Of a stretch of 64,000 bases of DNA, positions 35,859 through 44,241 are shown piece after piece. The stretch comes from Cyclonatronum proteinivorum (GTDB lineage Bacteria; Bacteroidota; Rhodothermia; Balneolales; Cyclonatronaceae), in assembly GCF_003353065.1 (NCBI RefSeq), contig NZ_CP027806.1:620001-684000 (forward strand), read 5' to 3'. Position numbers and translations under genes: made by a program. Within the stretch, counting starts at the first letter, position 1, and each line of letters begins with the position of its first letter. Under the pieces are notes generated by a model. The model ran no database searches and was not told the origin of the DNA. It saw only the letters and a program-made list of their open reading frames with translations.

Positions 35859-37295
35859 ATGAGTACAACCCACTTTTCTGAAATTGACTCGAGTGAACAG
35901 TCAATTCGTTTTTTAGACGAGAAGGCCCGAAATGTAGTCCTTTTCCTGATTGTATCAGGGGTATTTTGGCTGCTGTTCGGCTCCGTTCTTGCCCTGATCG
36001 CCTCCGTTAAAATGCACGCCCCGGATTGGCTGGGTCAGTGGTCGTTTCTGACCTTTGGCCGGGTACGTCCGCTTCACCTTAACACCATGGTGTATGGCTG
36101 GGCTTCCATGACCGGTGCCGGCGTAGCCTTGTGGCTGCTGAGCCGCATGCTGCGAATCGCCATCCCCATGCGGCCCTACATAGTCGGCGTTACCGCCATC
36201 TGGAATCTTGCGCTGCTTGTGGGTAGCGTGCAGATTCTGGCCGGTTTCAGCCGCGGTATCGAATGGCTGGAGTTTCCCGTGAGCACCATGATCGTGATTG
36301 TCTGGTGTATCCTCGTGATAGGTATCGCGGCCATGCTGATGTTGTTCAACCGGAACGTGAACACCCTTTATGTCTCGGTTTGGTATCTGATTGCCGCCTT
36401 CCTCTGGCTGCCGCTGCTGGGAGCGGTTTCTTCCCTGCCCATTTTCAACACCCCGACCGTGCAGGCGGGTATGAACTGGTGGTTCGCACATAATGCGCTG
36501 GGCCTGTGGTTTACACCCATCGGACTTGCCGCCGCCTACTATTTCATCCCGAAAGTAATCGGCCGCCCCATTTACAGCTACGGACTCTCCCTGCTTGGTT
36601 TCTGGGGCCTGGCCCTGTTCTACAACTGGAATGGCTTTCATCACCTTATCGGATCGCCCCTGCCTACCTGGTTTATCACCATTTCCATTGCAGCAAGCGT
36701 GATGATGATCATCCCGGTTGTGGTAGTAGCGGTGAACCATCACATGACCATCGTAGGCTCATTTAGCGCCGTGAAATACTCGCCAACACTTCGCTTTGTG
36801 GTGTTTGCGGCTATGAGCTACACTTTTGTGAGTCTGCAGGGCAGCATACAGGCACTACGGTCTGTGAATGAAGTGATTCACTTTACACACTTTGTGGTGG
36901 CGCATGCACACATCGGCATGTACGCTTTTGTAACCATGATGCTGTTCGGCTCCTGCTATTACATTCTGCCGCGGCTCACCAACTGGGAGTGGCAGTCATC
37001 CAAACTCATCAAACTGCATTTCTGGCTCACAGCCGGGGGAATAATACTCTACACCTTCCCGCTGCAGGTGGGCGGCGTATTGCAGGGACTGGCCATGAAC
37101 AACCCGGATATATCCTTTTCCGATACCGTGACGATGACCCTTCCCTATCTCATTACCCGCTCTGTTGCCGGCGTCATGCTAACTGCGGGCCATCTGATAT
37201 TCGCGTATTTGGTTGTCCGGATTGTGGCGAAAGTCGGCCTGAAACCGGATGTACCCAAAAGCTGGAACCCTAACCTGAAGGAGGCACGCTCATGA
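35859..37295 (+). CDS. ccoN: cbb3-type cytochrome c oxidase subunit I (CcoN)
   Basis: This is the catalytic subunit of a high-affinity terminal oxidase, reducing O2 with electrons from c-type cytochromes. The 478 residues form about twelve membrane helices. Haem and CuB ligand histidines are seen in RPLHLNTMVYGWASM (low-spin haem b), WWFAHNALGLW (CuB), GFHHLIGSPLP (CuB pair) and FTHFVVAHAHIGMYAF (haem b3 and low-spin haem). Length is normal. It overlaps ccoO by 4 bases. Such oxidases usually work under low oxygen, so expression is probably oxygen-regulated, though no FNR-type site was recognised upstream. Confidence 0.96.
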   Translation: MSTTHFSEIDSSEQSIRFLDEKARNVVLFLIVSGVFWLLFGSVLALIASVKMHAPDWLGQWSFLTFGRVRPLHLNTMVYGWASMTGAGVALWLLSRMLRIAIPMRPYIVGVTAIWNLALLVGSVQILAGFSRGIEWLEFPVSTMIVIVWCILVIGIAAMLMLFNRNVNTLYVSVWYLIAAFLWLPLLGAVSSLPIFNTPTVQAGMNWWFAHNALGLWFTPIGLAAAYYFIPKVIGRPIYSYGLSLLGFWGLALFYNWNGFHHLIGSPLPTWFITISIAASVMMIIPVVVVAVNHHMTIVGSFSAVKYSPTLRFVVFAAMSYTFVSLQGSIQALRSVNEVIHFTHFVVAHAHIGMYAFVTMMLFGSCYYILPRLTNWEWQSSKLIKLHFWLTAGGIILYTFPLQVGGVLQGLAMNNPDISFSDTVTMTLPYLITRSVAGVMLTAGHLIFAYLVVRIVAKVGLKPDVPKSWNPNLKEARS

Positions 37296-37867
37296 TACGC
37301 AACTGGATTCTTCTCTTCGGCATCGTAGCCATGTTTTCAGCTGCGATGGTCGGTCTCACCATACTTCCCAAACTCGTTATTGACCCCCGCGTTGAGGAAG
37401 TAGATTTCGGAAATACCTTCGAAATCGTACAGGGTCACGCAATTTATGTGCGGGAAGGCTGTATTTACTGCCACAGTATGCAGGTACGGCCCGAAGGCTT
37501 CGGGGCCGACGCCCAACGCGGGTGGGGCAGAGCTTCAGAGGTTGAGGATTACCGCAACCTTACGCCACACCTGCTTGGTACCATGCGAACGGGACCGGAC
37601 CTGTCGAATATCGGTGCGCGTCAACCCAGCGAAGACTGGCACCTGACCCACCTGTATCAGCCGCGATCGGTATTACAGGGCTCCATCATGCCGCCTTTCC
37701 CGTGGCTGTTTGAGGTGGTTAATGAAGACGCCCGGCCCGGTCGGCAGGGTATAAATTTGCCGTCGCAATATCAGATTCCGGGTAAAAAAGTAATCCCCAC
37801 CGATGAAGCACGCTATCTCGTTGCTTTTCTTCTTTCTTTGAACCAGGAAACCCCGGGAGTGGACTAA
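37292..37867 (+). CDS. ccoO: cbb3-type cytochrome c oxidase subunit II (CcoO), monohaem
   Basis: This is a membrane-anchored c-type cytochrome of 191 residues. An N-terminal helix (about 5-27) is followed by the haem c motif CIYCH (C57, C60, H61), which continues as SMQVRP as in CcoO. The distal Met is in SIMPPFPWLF. It passes electrons to CcoN. The start overlaps the ccoN stop by 4 bases and the next gene begins 1 base after its stop, so the three are one operon. Confidence 0.95.
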   Translation: MIRNWILLFGIVAMFSAAMVGLTILPKLVIDPRVEEVDFGNTFEIVQGHAIYVREGCIYCHSMQVRPEGFGADAQRGWGRASEVEDYRNLTPHLLGTMRTGPDLSNIGARQPSEDWHLTHLYQPRSVLQGSIMPPFPWLFEVVNEDARPGRQGINLPSQYQIPGKKVIPTDEARYLVAFLLSLNQETPGVD

Positions 37868-37868
37868 A

Positions 37869-38558
37869 ATGAGCGATCAGAATAAAAATAACGCAAATTT
37901 CCAGGACCGGGAAGATAACCGCAGCATGCAGGATATCCATTCTGCTGCATTCCGCGAACAGCCCCTGCCCGAAGAAGGCAACGAACGCGGTCCGGTTTGG
38001 ATGTACGCTGTGATCATACTCACCTTCGCCTTTGGCTTTTTCTACATTGGCCGGTATCTCGGCGAAGTTTCAGACCGCGCGCACGTACTTTTTACGGCAC
38101 CGCCTTCTGAGGTAGTGGAGGAGATTGAGCTTGACCTGATTACGGAAGGGCAGCGCATTTACGGGCGGGTGTGTCAGGCTTGTCATCAGGCGAACGGACA
38201 GGGTATTGCAGGCGTATTTCCGAGCCTTGCCGGTGCCGAATGGGTGGTCGAACAGCCGGATAAATCTGTACTGATGATCCTTAACGGACTGCAGGGTGAG
38301 CTTGTGCGCGAGCGGGCGACCTACAATGGTGTCATGCCCGGCTTTGCCCGGCAGCTTGATGATTTCGAGATTGCCGCGGTAGTGAGCTATATCCGCAACG
38401 CATTCGGCAACGAAGGCAGCGAAATCGACCCGGACCGTGTGGCTCGAATCAGAGAGCTCACAGCTGATATCAGCGGAGCCTATAACCCGCAAACGCTGGT
38501 CGAAACTGCTGCACGCATTGAGGCTGACTTGCCCGAACCAACGGCCGAGGCGTTGTAG
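37869..38558 (+). CDS. CcoP-like membrane cytochrome c with a single haem
   Basis: The 229 residues have a soluble N-terminus (about 1-40), one membrane helix (about 43-63) and a cytochrome c domain with CQACH (C102, C105, H106) and a distal Met in GVMPGF (M156). Standard CcoP has two haem c groups; here only one CxxCH exists, and about 60 residues of non-haem tail follow. It sits where ccoP should be, one base after ccoO, and should be the electron entry subunit of the oxidase. Alternatively it is an electron carrier that docks to a two-subunit oxidase. Confidence 0.85.
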   Translation: MSDQNKNNANFQDREDNRSMQDIHSAAFREQPLPEEGNERGPVWMYAVIILTFAFGFFYIGRYLGEVSDRAHVLFTAPPSEVVEEIELDLITEGQRIYGRVCQACHQANGQGIAGVFPSLAGAEWVVEQPDKSVLMILNGLQGELVRERATYNGVMPGFARQLDDFEIAAVVSYIRNAFGNEGSEIDPDRVARIRELTADISGAYNPQTLVETAARIEADLPEPTAEAL

Positions 38559-38641
38559 TGCACGGCTCTCATCGCGGGCTGAATTGTTCCTGATAAGGTC
38601 AGGTCAGGCTTTGCAGGTTTTTCATCACAGAGAGGAATAAA

Positions 38642-38680
38642 AAAGTCCGCAGTTTGCTCCGGCAGCTGCGGACTTTCATT
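38642..38680 (+). terminator. Hairpin terminator after the cco operon
   Basis: The arms AAAGTCCGCAG (38642-38652) and CTGCGGACTTT (38666-38676) are perfect, with a 13-nt loop, followed by a short T-rich stretch. Confidence 0.8.
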
Positions 38681-38804
38681 TTAAGGATGTAAGCGCTGCT
38701 TTATCTGTTCAAATCTTCTTATCCTTACACTGCTCAGCTTTTTGTTAATCGCAATTTTGTGACGGAAACCACAGATTTTGAACGCACGGATTTTGGATAT
38801 AAGC

Positions 38805-39560
38805 ATGAATACAAAGAAAACTACTAAAAGACAGATCATGCAGTACCTAAGCGGGTTTTTAATAGTCGTATGCTGCCTGGTTTGTGTGAAGGATGTACAG
38901 GCACAGACGATTTACGGAAAGCCATTTGATCTGTGGCTCGGATTTTCCGTAACTAATCAGACCATCAGTTATTCTGGTTCTGATTTTGCTGCACGTAACG
39001 ATCAGCTGGACTACAAAGCGGGTGCCAGCCTCCATGTGCACCTGAACTGGTATTTCTATCCAAGACTTGCCCTGCGTACAGGACTGACGTATCAGTTCTT
39101 TGACTGGACCTTTAAAGACACGGAAATGCCGCAAACGGATGAAACGGGTAATCCTACCGGGAATGTGATTTTTAGCACCATGACGCGGGGTTTCAACATC
39201 ATGTATTTGGGTGTGCCCCTTCACATCCGCTTCCACCCCTACGCAGATCATTTCTACCTTACTGCCGGTACGGATTTCTGGTATAAATTTCGTCACAAAA
39301 CAGGCCAAATCGATACTTTTTTAACCGGTGCAGAAGATGGCTCGCTGGAGCTGCTTACCTCTCAAAGATATTCGACCCCCGGTTTCGCTGAAGATTTTGT
39401 CATTGCTGGTCTGGCCGGTTTAGGGTTTGAGTTTAAAGCTGAAAATCTGAAGTTTGGCGTAGAACTTAACGCCCGGCGAAACCTCACGCCTTTTTTTGAC
39501 AGAGGTGGTGTAACCCAAAATTTCACGCAGTACGGGCTGAGCCTTTCCCTACGCCTTTAA
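38805..39560 (+). CDS. Outer-membrane beta-barrel protein (PorT-like size)
   Basis: I chose the ATG at 38805 over the TTG at 38778; an ATG at 38838 is also possible. A signal peptide (hydrophobic YLSGFLIVVCCLVCV, ending in VQAQ) precedes about eight to ten amphipathic strands such as LHVHLNWYFYPRLALRTG and YLGVPLHIRFHPY. The C-terminus LSLSLRL is barrel-like. The size and strand pattern match the outer-membrane barrel family common in Bacteroidota. It lies between the oxidase structural genes and ccoI on the same strand, but a terminator separates it from the former, so a link to oxidase biogenesis is only suggested by position. Confidence 0.7.
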   Translation: MNTKKTTKRQIMQYLSGFLIVVCCLVCVKDVQAQTIYGKPFDLWLGFSVTNQTISYSGSDFAARNDQLDYKAGASLHVHLNWYFYPRLALRTGLTYQFFDWTFKDTEMPQTDETGNPTGNVIFSTMTRGFNIMYLGVPLHIRFHPYADHFYLTAGTDFWYKFRHKTGQIDTFLTGAEDGSLELLTSQRYSTPGFAEDFVIAGLAGLGFEFKAENLKFGVELNARRNLTPFFDRGGVTQNFTQYGLSLSLRL

Positions 39561-39629
39561 ATCATTCATTGAACCAAGGCCAAGAATTAAAGAGCGCTCC
39601 CTGCCTGAAAGAGAATAAAAAAGAAAGAC

Positions 39630-41723
39630 ATGCCTGCCTGTAAACACTGCGGCCTGCCGGTGCAGGACTACACCCAAAGCAAACGTGATTTGTTTTGCTG
39701 CTTCGGATGCAAAATGGTGTATGAACTGGGCATGGAAACCGCTGACGGCGGACCGAAGCGAGTTGCCGCACCCACGGCATATAAACTGCTGGTACTCCGC
39801 TGGGTGTTTGCGTTCGTGCTTTCGATGTTTCAGGTGTTTATCAGTATCACCATTTTCTTTGAAGGAGAACGTGCGCCGGTTTTTCTCGGATGGGTCAATT
39901 TTGTGCTGGGGACAGGCGTGCTGCTACTGCTGGGTTCCTCCTTCCTCCCAAACCTGTGGCGTGAACTGCGTGCGCTGCAACTGAGCCTCGCAAGCCTCAT
40001 CTTTACCGGAACCACGGCCGCCTACGGACTTTCCGTTTGGAGTGTCTTCACCGGCCTGGGTGAGCCCTACTTTGAGACGGCTTCGATGATTCTCACCTTT
40101 TACATCGGGAGCTTGCTGCTCGATGCGCACTTCAAACGCAAGCTTGCGGCCTACGGGAAAAGTTTTGCCGATGAAACGCCCCCCGAAGTGCTGGTGCAGG
40201 GAACAAACGGCACTGCTGTGCGGCAGCCGGCTTCTGAAGTCTCGCCAGGTGAAACCATTTTTGCCGAGCCCGGTGCGCAGGTCTGGTTGGACGGCATCGT
40301 AACAGGCGGGGAGGGTTTGGTGGATGAAGCGCACCTCACCGGAGAAGCCGAGCCGGTGCGGAAACAAGCCGGCGACCGCATCCGCGCCGGAAGCCTGAGC
40401 ATTGACGGCGGCCTCATCCTTCAGGTCACCGCCGCTTTTAGTGAAAGTTCCCTGCAGCAGTATCTGCGAAAAGTACGCGAAAACCGCTATCAGCCGGGCC
40501 GGTACGAGCGCATGGCCTACCGCGGTGCGAGTCTGCTGCTTGGCTTTGTAATGCTCACCGCTGCCGCCGTGCTTGTGTACTACGTGAACACCGCAGACTG
40601 GCAGATTGCCCTGCGCAACACCCTGGCCGTACTCCTGATTGGCTGCCCCTGCGCGTTCTCCATTTCAACTCCGGCGGCAGTCTGGATTGCCAATCAGCGG
40701 CTGCAGGACAGCGGATTGCTCGTGTTAGGCGGCGGTCAAACCATTGAGCGCCTTTCCGACATTGACCGGGTGGTATTTGATAAAACGGGAACCCTTACCG
40801 AAGGATTGGGTCTCACCAATCCGGAAAGCGGTAATCCGGATCGTTTTCCGATAGAGGAAAGCCTTTGTCTGGCCGGCGGCCTTGAAGCGCAGCAACAGCA
40901 TCCGATGGCCAGGGCTATTCGCAGCTTTTTGCAGCAAACGGGTCTCGATCCGGCACCGGTACAGCAAACCGAACTGCTGCCGGGGCTTGGTCTGCAGGGC
41001 CGCTGGCAGGGGAAAAATTTGTTGCTGGTCAACCATACCCATCCCGTAAGTGCGCCGCATTTGCAGCCGGGTGAGCTGGGTTTGTTTGAGGATGGTGAAC
41101 TCCGGCTCCGGTTCCGGTTCTGGCAGCCGCCCAAAGCACAGCTCGCACGGGTCTGGAAAAACCTGAGTAGCGATGGCATTCCGGCCATCATCCTCACCGG
41201 CGACCCGGGTCTGCCGCCGGACTGGGCTGCCGGTACCAACTACCGCGCCAGTCAGTCGCCCGAAGATAAATTCGGCATGGTTCGGGCTTACCGGGCAAAA
41301 GGTGAGCGGGTGATGTTCGTAGGAGACGGCACCAACGATATGCTGGCATCCGGCGCAGCTGATGTCGGCGTCGCGATGGCGAATGGCACATCGGCAGCGA
41401 AAGAAGCCGCGGATATTATTATGCTGCACCCCAACCTGATGGTGCTGCCCGTTGCGCTCCGTTTTGCACGCAAGGTAAAGCGGAAAATCCGCCTCAATTT
41501 CTTTTGGGCGCTCATCTACAACATTGTAGGCATGAGTATTGCCGCGGCGGGTCTGCTGCACCCCTTTTTCGCCATACTCGCAATGATTCTCAGCTCTCTC
41601 TTTGTAACGCTTAACTCCCTGCGCATCCGAACGCTCGAACCGGAACTATCGCAGCTCGCAGGTGCGGTAGGGGAAGGGGTGGCTTCGCCTGTAAAAAAAT
41701 GGGAGACGCCTGAACTCAGCTGA
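39630..41723 (+). CDS. ccoI: Copper-transporting P-type ATPase for cbb3 oxidase maturation (CcoI/CopA2)
   Basis: This is a P1B ATPase that exports copper for assembly of the binuclear centre. The N-terminus has a CxxC pair (C4, C7) and the CCFGC cluster (C23, C24, C27) that mark CcoI proteins. Membrane helices follow directly. The CPC motif is C339-P340-C341, the phosphorylated Asp is D384 in DKTGTL, and HPMARA and GDGTNDM are present. The HMA metal-binding domain normally found between the N-terminal cluster and helix 1 is missing, which explains the 697-residue length (about 800 in most). Position after the cco genes supports the function. Confidence 0.9.
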   Translation: MPACKHCGLPVQDYTQSKRDLFCCFGCKMVYELGMETADGGPKRVAAPTAYKLLVLRWVFAFVLSMFQVFISITIFFEGERAPVFLGWVNFVLGTGVLLLLGSSFLPNLWRELRALQLSLASLIFTGTTAAYGLSVWSVFTGLGEPYFETASMILTFYIGSLLLDAHFKRKLAAYGKSFADETPPEVLVQGTNGTAVRQPASEVSPGETIFAEPGAQVWLDGIVTGGEGLVDEAHLTGEAEPVRKQAGDRIRAGSLSIDGGLILQVTAAFSESSLQQYLRKVRENRYQPGRYERMAYRGASLLLGFVMLTAAAVLVYYVNTADWQIALRNTLAVLLIGCPCAFSISTPAAVWIANQRLQDSGLLVLGGGQTIERLSDIDRVVFDKTGTLTEGLGLTNPESGNPDRFPIEESLCLAGGLEAQQQHPMARAIRSFLQQTGLDPAPVQQTELLPGLGLQGRWQGKNLLLVNHTHPVSAPHLQPGELGLFEDGELRLRFRFWQPPKAQLARVWKNLSSDGIPAIILTGDPGLPPDWAAGTNYRASQSPEDKFGMVRAYRAKGERVMFVGDGTNDMLASGAADVGVAMANGTSAAKEAADIIMLHPNLMVLPVALRFARKVKRKIRLNFFWALIYNIVGMSIAAAGLLHPFFAILAMILSSLFVTLNSLRIRTLEPELSQLAGAVGEGVASPVKKWETPELS

Positions 41724-41765
41724 GGTTAAATTCTGATGGATGGTTCATGTTGAAAGTGTCGAAGG

Positions 41766-41818
41766 AAAAAAGACCTTAGAACGTATTTTCAGCATAATTA
41801 AATTTCATGGTCTTTTTT
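41766..41818 (+). terminator. Weak hairpin after ccoI
   Basis: The arms AAAAAAGACC (41766-41775) and GGTCTTTTTT (41809-41818) are perfect, but the loop is 33 nt, so this is only a possible terminator. Confidence 0.4.
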
Positions 41819-41837
41819 TGATCGTAGTTTTAGATTA

Positions 41838-41850
41838 GTATTGACAATAC
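41838..41850 (+). promoter_or_regulatory. Inverted repeat, likely operator of the antitoxin gene
   Basis: GTATTG (41838-41843), a central A and CAATAC (41845-41850) form a perfect palindrome 30 bp before the antitoxin ATG, overlapping a TTGACA-like element. Phd/YefM antitoxins repress their own operon through such sites. Confidence 0.5.
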
Positions 41851-41880
41851 ATCAAAAAAAATCTAAGCATCGAACTTATA

Positions 41881-42177
41881 ATGTCTTCAGCAGCACGGAT
41901 TGATAAAGAGCAGGACATTCAGCCACTTTCAGCATTTCGTAAGAATGCCACTGATTTTATAGAAAAAATAAAAAGTGAAAAACGCTCCATTGTTCTGACA
42001 CAAAATGGTAAGCGTGTCGCCGTTTTGGTAGAAGCATCTGAATATCAGCGCATGCAGGATAAGCTTGCGATGATGGAAGATCTGATTGAGGCAGAACGGC
42101 AAATTGCGCGGGGAGAGATAGTCCCGCATGATGAAGCAAAAAAACAAATTCCGGAAAACCTTGCCCGGTGGAAATAG
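41881..42177 (+). CDS. Type II antitoxin, Phd/YefM family
   Basis: The 98-residue protein has the family N-terminus for DNA binding (IQPLSAFRKNATDFIEKIK, then RSIVLTQNGKRVAVLVEASEYQRMQDKL) and a C-terminal acidic/helical part (EDLIEAERQIARGEIVPHDEAKKQI) that would wrap a ParE/RelE toxin. Its stop overlaps the GTG start of the toxin gene by 10 bases, the usual antitoxin-first layout. The gene looks intact while its toxin is destroyed by two insertion sequences, so it is an orphan antitoxin. Confidence 0.9.
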   Translation: MSSAARIDKEQDIQPLSAFRKNATDFIEKIKSEKRSIVLTQNGKRVAVLVEASEYQRMQDKLAMMEDLIEAERQIARGEIVPHDEAKKQIPENLARWK

Positions 42178-42204
42178 TTTGGACGAATCAGGCCCTGCAA
42201 AGAC

Positions 42205-42225
42205 TCAATCCTGAATCCGTGAAAA
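42205..42225 (+). repeat. Target duplication TCAAT and left inverted end of the IS1380 element
   Basis: TCAAT (42205-42209) is repeated at 43942-43946. The left end, CCTGAATCCGTGAAAA from 42210, matches the right end in 13 of 16 positions. Confidence 0.85.
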
Positions 42226-43941
42226 GTTTTATTTGACAGGTATTTTGCGGTCAATACAGGCAATAGCTGTTAGAAATATCGCTCACTCAGCTTGATGTAG
42301 CTCACCAAAGTCGTTCATTACGATCAATTCAATCCCCGCAAGACCTCTTCAAGCACCGTTTTTGCTCTTGTTTTGGCGCTAGAATGCATACCAATGCCTC
42401 AATGCCTGCATGGGCTTTGTTTCACTTGCTGTTTTGCCGTCTGTTTTCTATCCCAAACTGTATGCTGTGCTACCCGCGAGGTAAAAGTTTGAGCGCCATG
42501 ACAGGCGCTGCCCAGCCGTGACCTTCAAAAATGCGGATGATGGTTTTGCGTGCATGTTGAACCAGCCGTCCCGCCATATACATCAGGTTCTGGATGACGG
42601 TGCGCAGCCGAAGCCGTTTGCTCCTGGCTTTTCGCCCCGGCACCAGACCTGTTTTTAGCATGCCTTGCCCCGCCAGTCGCAATAAATTAAAGGCTATCAT
42701 GCTCATATCCAGCACGTGCTGGTTGACCCTGAATTTACCCGAGGGGAGTCGCTCTACATCCATATCTGTCTTGAGTTCACTGTGGTACTGCTCGCTGGTA
42801 CCCCGCTGCTTGTAGAACTCATGTATCTGCTCCGGGGTCCAGTCCAGGCTCGTCCAATACGCATCGACGGTGATCATAGCCGGAAACATATACTGCCCGT
42901 CCGTGCGGGCAAACCGCTTGGTAACCCGGAACACAATCCGGCAAGTCTTCGGATCATCAGGGGTGTCACTATGTCCGGGAATCTGTACTTGCTTTTGTCC
43001 GTACCATGCCCGTGCGCCTATATCTACGTACTCGCCATCGGCTCCGCCGTTTTGCTTCACAGCCAGATCCAGCCACTCCTGCGGATCCTGATTGCGTAGG
43101 TTGCACTTCACAACAAAATCAGTATCCTTCTGGCGCATAAATAACCTGACATTGACGCCACTATCGTTGCCCGAGTCGGTCACCACAAGCCGCTTGTGGC
43201 TGGTCATACGCTCAGCCATATCCATGGTCTGCCTGAACCACGCATCGGTGCCGGGTGTGTTGCTGTGCGCCGAGCCGTTGCGCAGCTCGTTGTTTATCAT
43301 CAAACCATACGGACCGATGTAGCCAAGCATGGGCGCATAGCCCTCAAACTGTTTGTATGTCCAGTCTACGCCTTCTTTGTGGCTATTGGAGTTATCCATG
43401 GGTGAGACATCACAGTGAATTACCGCCCAGGTCTGCCCGTGCAGATCTTCGGTCAGCAGGTGAGGATGAGCTGCCAGCAGGCGGGTGTTGAACGCACGAA
43501 ATACCTTATCCAGTGACTCCGGGCATTGCTCAAGACGCTGGCGCAGGGTTTCCGGTGAGGGGGTCTTTTTTATTCCCAAGGCAGTGGCAAATACGGGATC
43601 GGCACGATATTCAGCTATAGCGTCAAACTGAGGTTTACCGACCGACAACAGCCCAATCATGGCCTTAATGGTATCAAGGGTGGAAATATAATTCTTGTTG
43701 CGGGGCAGCGAACAAAGGCCATTGATGTCATTGGCCAGCACGGGATCATCAAGGGCCTGACCAATAAAAGCCAGACCTGCATGAGAGGTAATTGGTGTAG
43801 AGGTAAGCTCAAATTGTATTTTTGGCATGCTCAAACGATTATATAAGGGTTCACCGGTTGGGTGAAAATACGCAGAATCGCTAAAGCTAGTAATACAAAT
43901 ATGTTAGGCTATGAATTGGCGAGGTTGCTCACGGATTGAGG
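42210..43941 (-). mobile_element. Insertion sequence, IS1380 family, 1,732 bp
   Basis: The ends CCTGAATCCGTGAAAA (left) and, reading inward on the other strand, CCTCAATCCGTGAGCA (right) are imperfect inverted repeats. They begin with CCT, as do other IS1380 elements, and are flanked by a 5-bp duplication TCAAT. A single transposase on the minus strand fills most of it; about 260 bp beyond the transposase stop (42210-42469) is non-coding. It inserted into codon 14/15 of a ParE-type toxin gene. The ends and transposase look intact, so it may still be mobile. Confidence 0.9.
42470..43834 (-). CDS. Transposase, IS1380 family (DDE)
   Basis: The 454 residues have the IS1380 plan. The catalytic acidic residues are probably D in VIHCDVSPMDNSN, D in LVVTDSGNDSGVN and E in RGTSEQYHSELKTDMD. 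The C-terminal block ERLPSGKFRVNQHVLDMSM follows, as in this family. The frame is uninterrupted and of normal length, so it should be active. Confidence 0.92.
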   Translation of the reverse strand: MSMPKIQFELTSTPITSHAGLAFIGQALDDPVLANDINGLCSLPRNKNYISTLDTIKAMIGLLSVGKPQFDAIAEYRADPVFATALGIKKTPSPETLRQRLEQCPESLDKVFRAFNTRLLAAHPHLLTEDLHGQTWAVIHCDVSPMDNSNSHKEGVDWTYKQFEGYAPMLGYIGPYGLMINNELRNGSAHSNTPGTDAWFRQTMDMAERMTSHKRLVVTDSGNDSGVNVRLFMRQKDTDFVVKCNLRNQDPQEWLDLAVKQNGGADGEYVDIGARAWYGQKQVQIPGHSDTPDDPKTCRIVFRVTKRFARTDGQYMFPAMITVDAYWTSLDWTPEQIHEFYKQRGTSEQYHSELKTDMDVERLPSGKFRVNQHVLDMSMIAFNLLRLAGQGMLKTGLVPGRKARSKRLRLRTVIQNLMYMAGRLVQHARKTIIRIFEGHGWAAPVMALKLLPRG

Positions 43942-43946
43942 TCAAT
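43926..43946 (+). repeat. Right inverted end of the IS1380 element and target duplication TCAAT
   Basis: The right end (TGCTCACGGATTGAGG, to 43941) is the inverted counterpart of 42210-42225. TCAAT follows at 43942-43946, after which the toxin reading frame resumes. Confidence 0.85.
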
Positions 43947-44150
43947 GAATACATTTATTGCATTGCAAGATAGGATGTTGCGACAGCTGAAAAATGGGCG
44001 CTTGGTATTATAGAAAAAACAGATTTATTAGTAGAACAGCCTGAATCAGGCAGGATTGTACCGGAGTATGGCGACCCTAAGCTGCGTGAGCTGATTGTTG
44101 GTAGCTACCGGCTTATATATCGGATTCGCAAAGAAGAAAATACGGGTAGT

Positions 44151-44184
44151 ATTTTAAGCCACAGCTGTCCAAAACGATTTAAAA
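44151..44184 (+). repeat. Target duplication ATTTTAAGC and left inverted end of the IS4 element
   Basis: The 9-bp ATTTTAAGC (44151-44159) recurs at 45526-45534. The left end from 44160 (CACAGCTGTCCAAAACG...) matches the right end in 22 of 25 positions. Confidence 0.85.
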
Positions 44185-44241
44185 TCTGGGAAATACCGAT
44201 TCGTGCGGCTGTTTAGGACAGATTATATCGATTTTAGCAAA

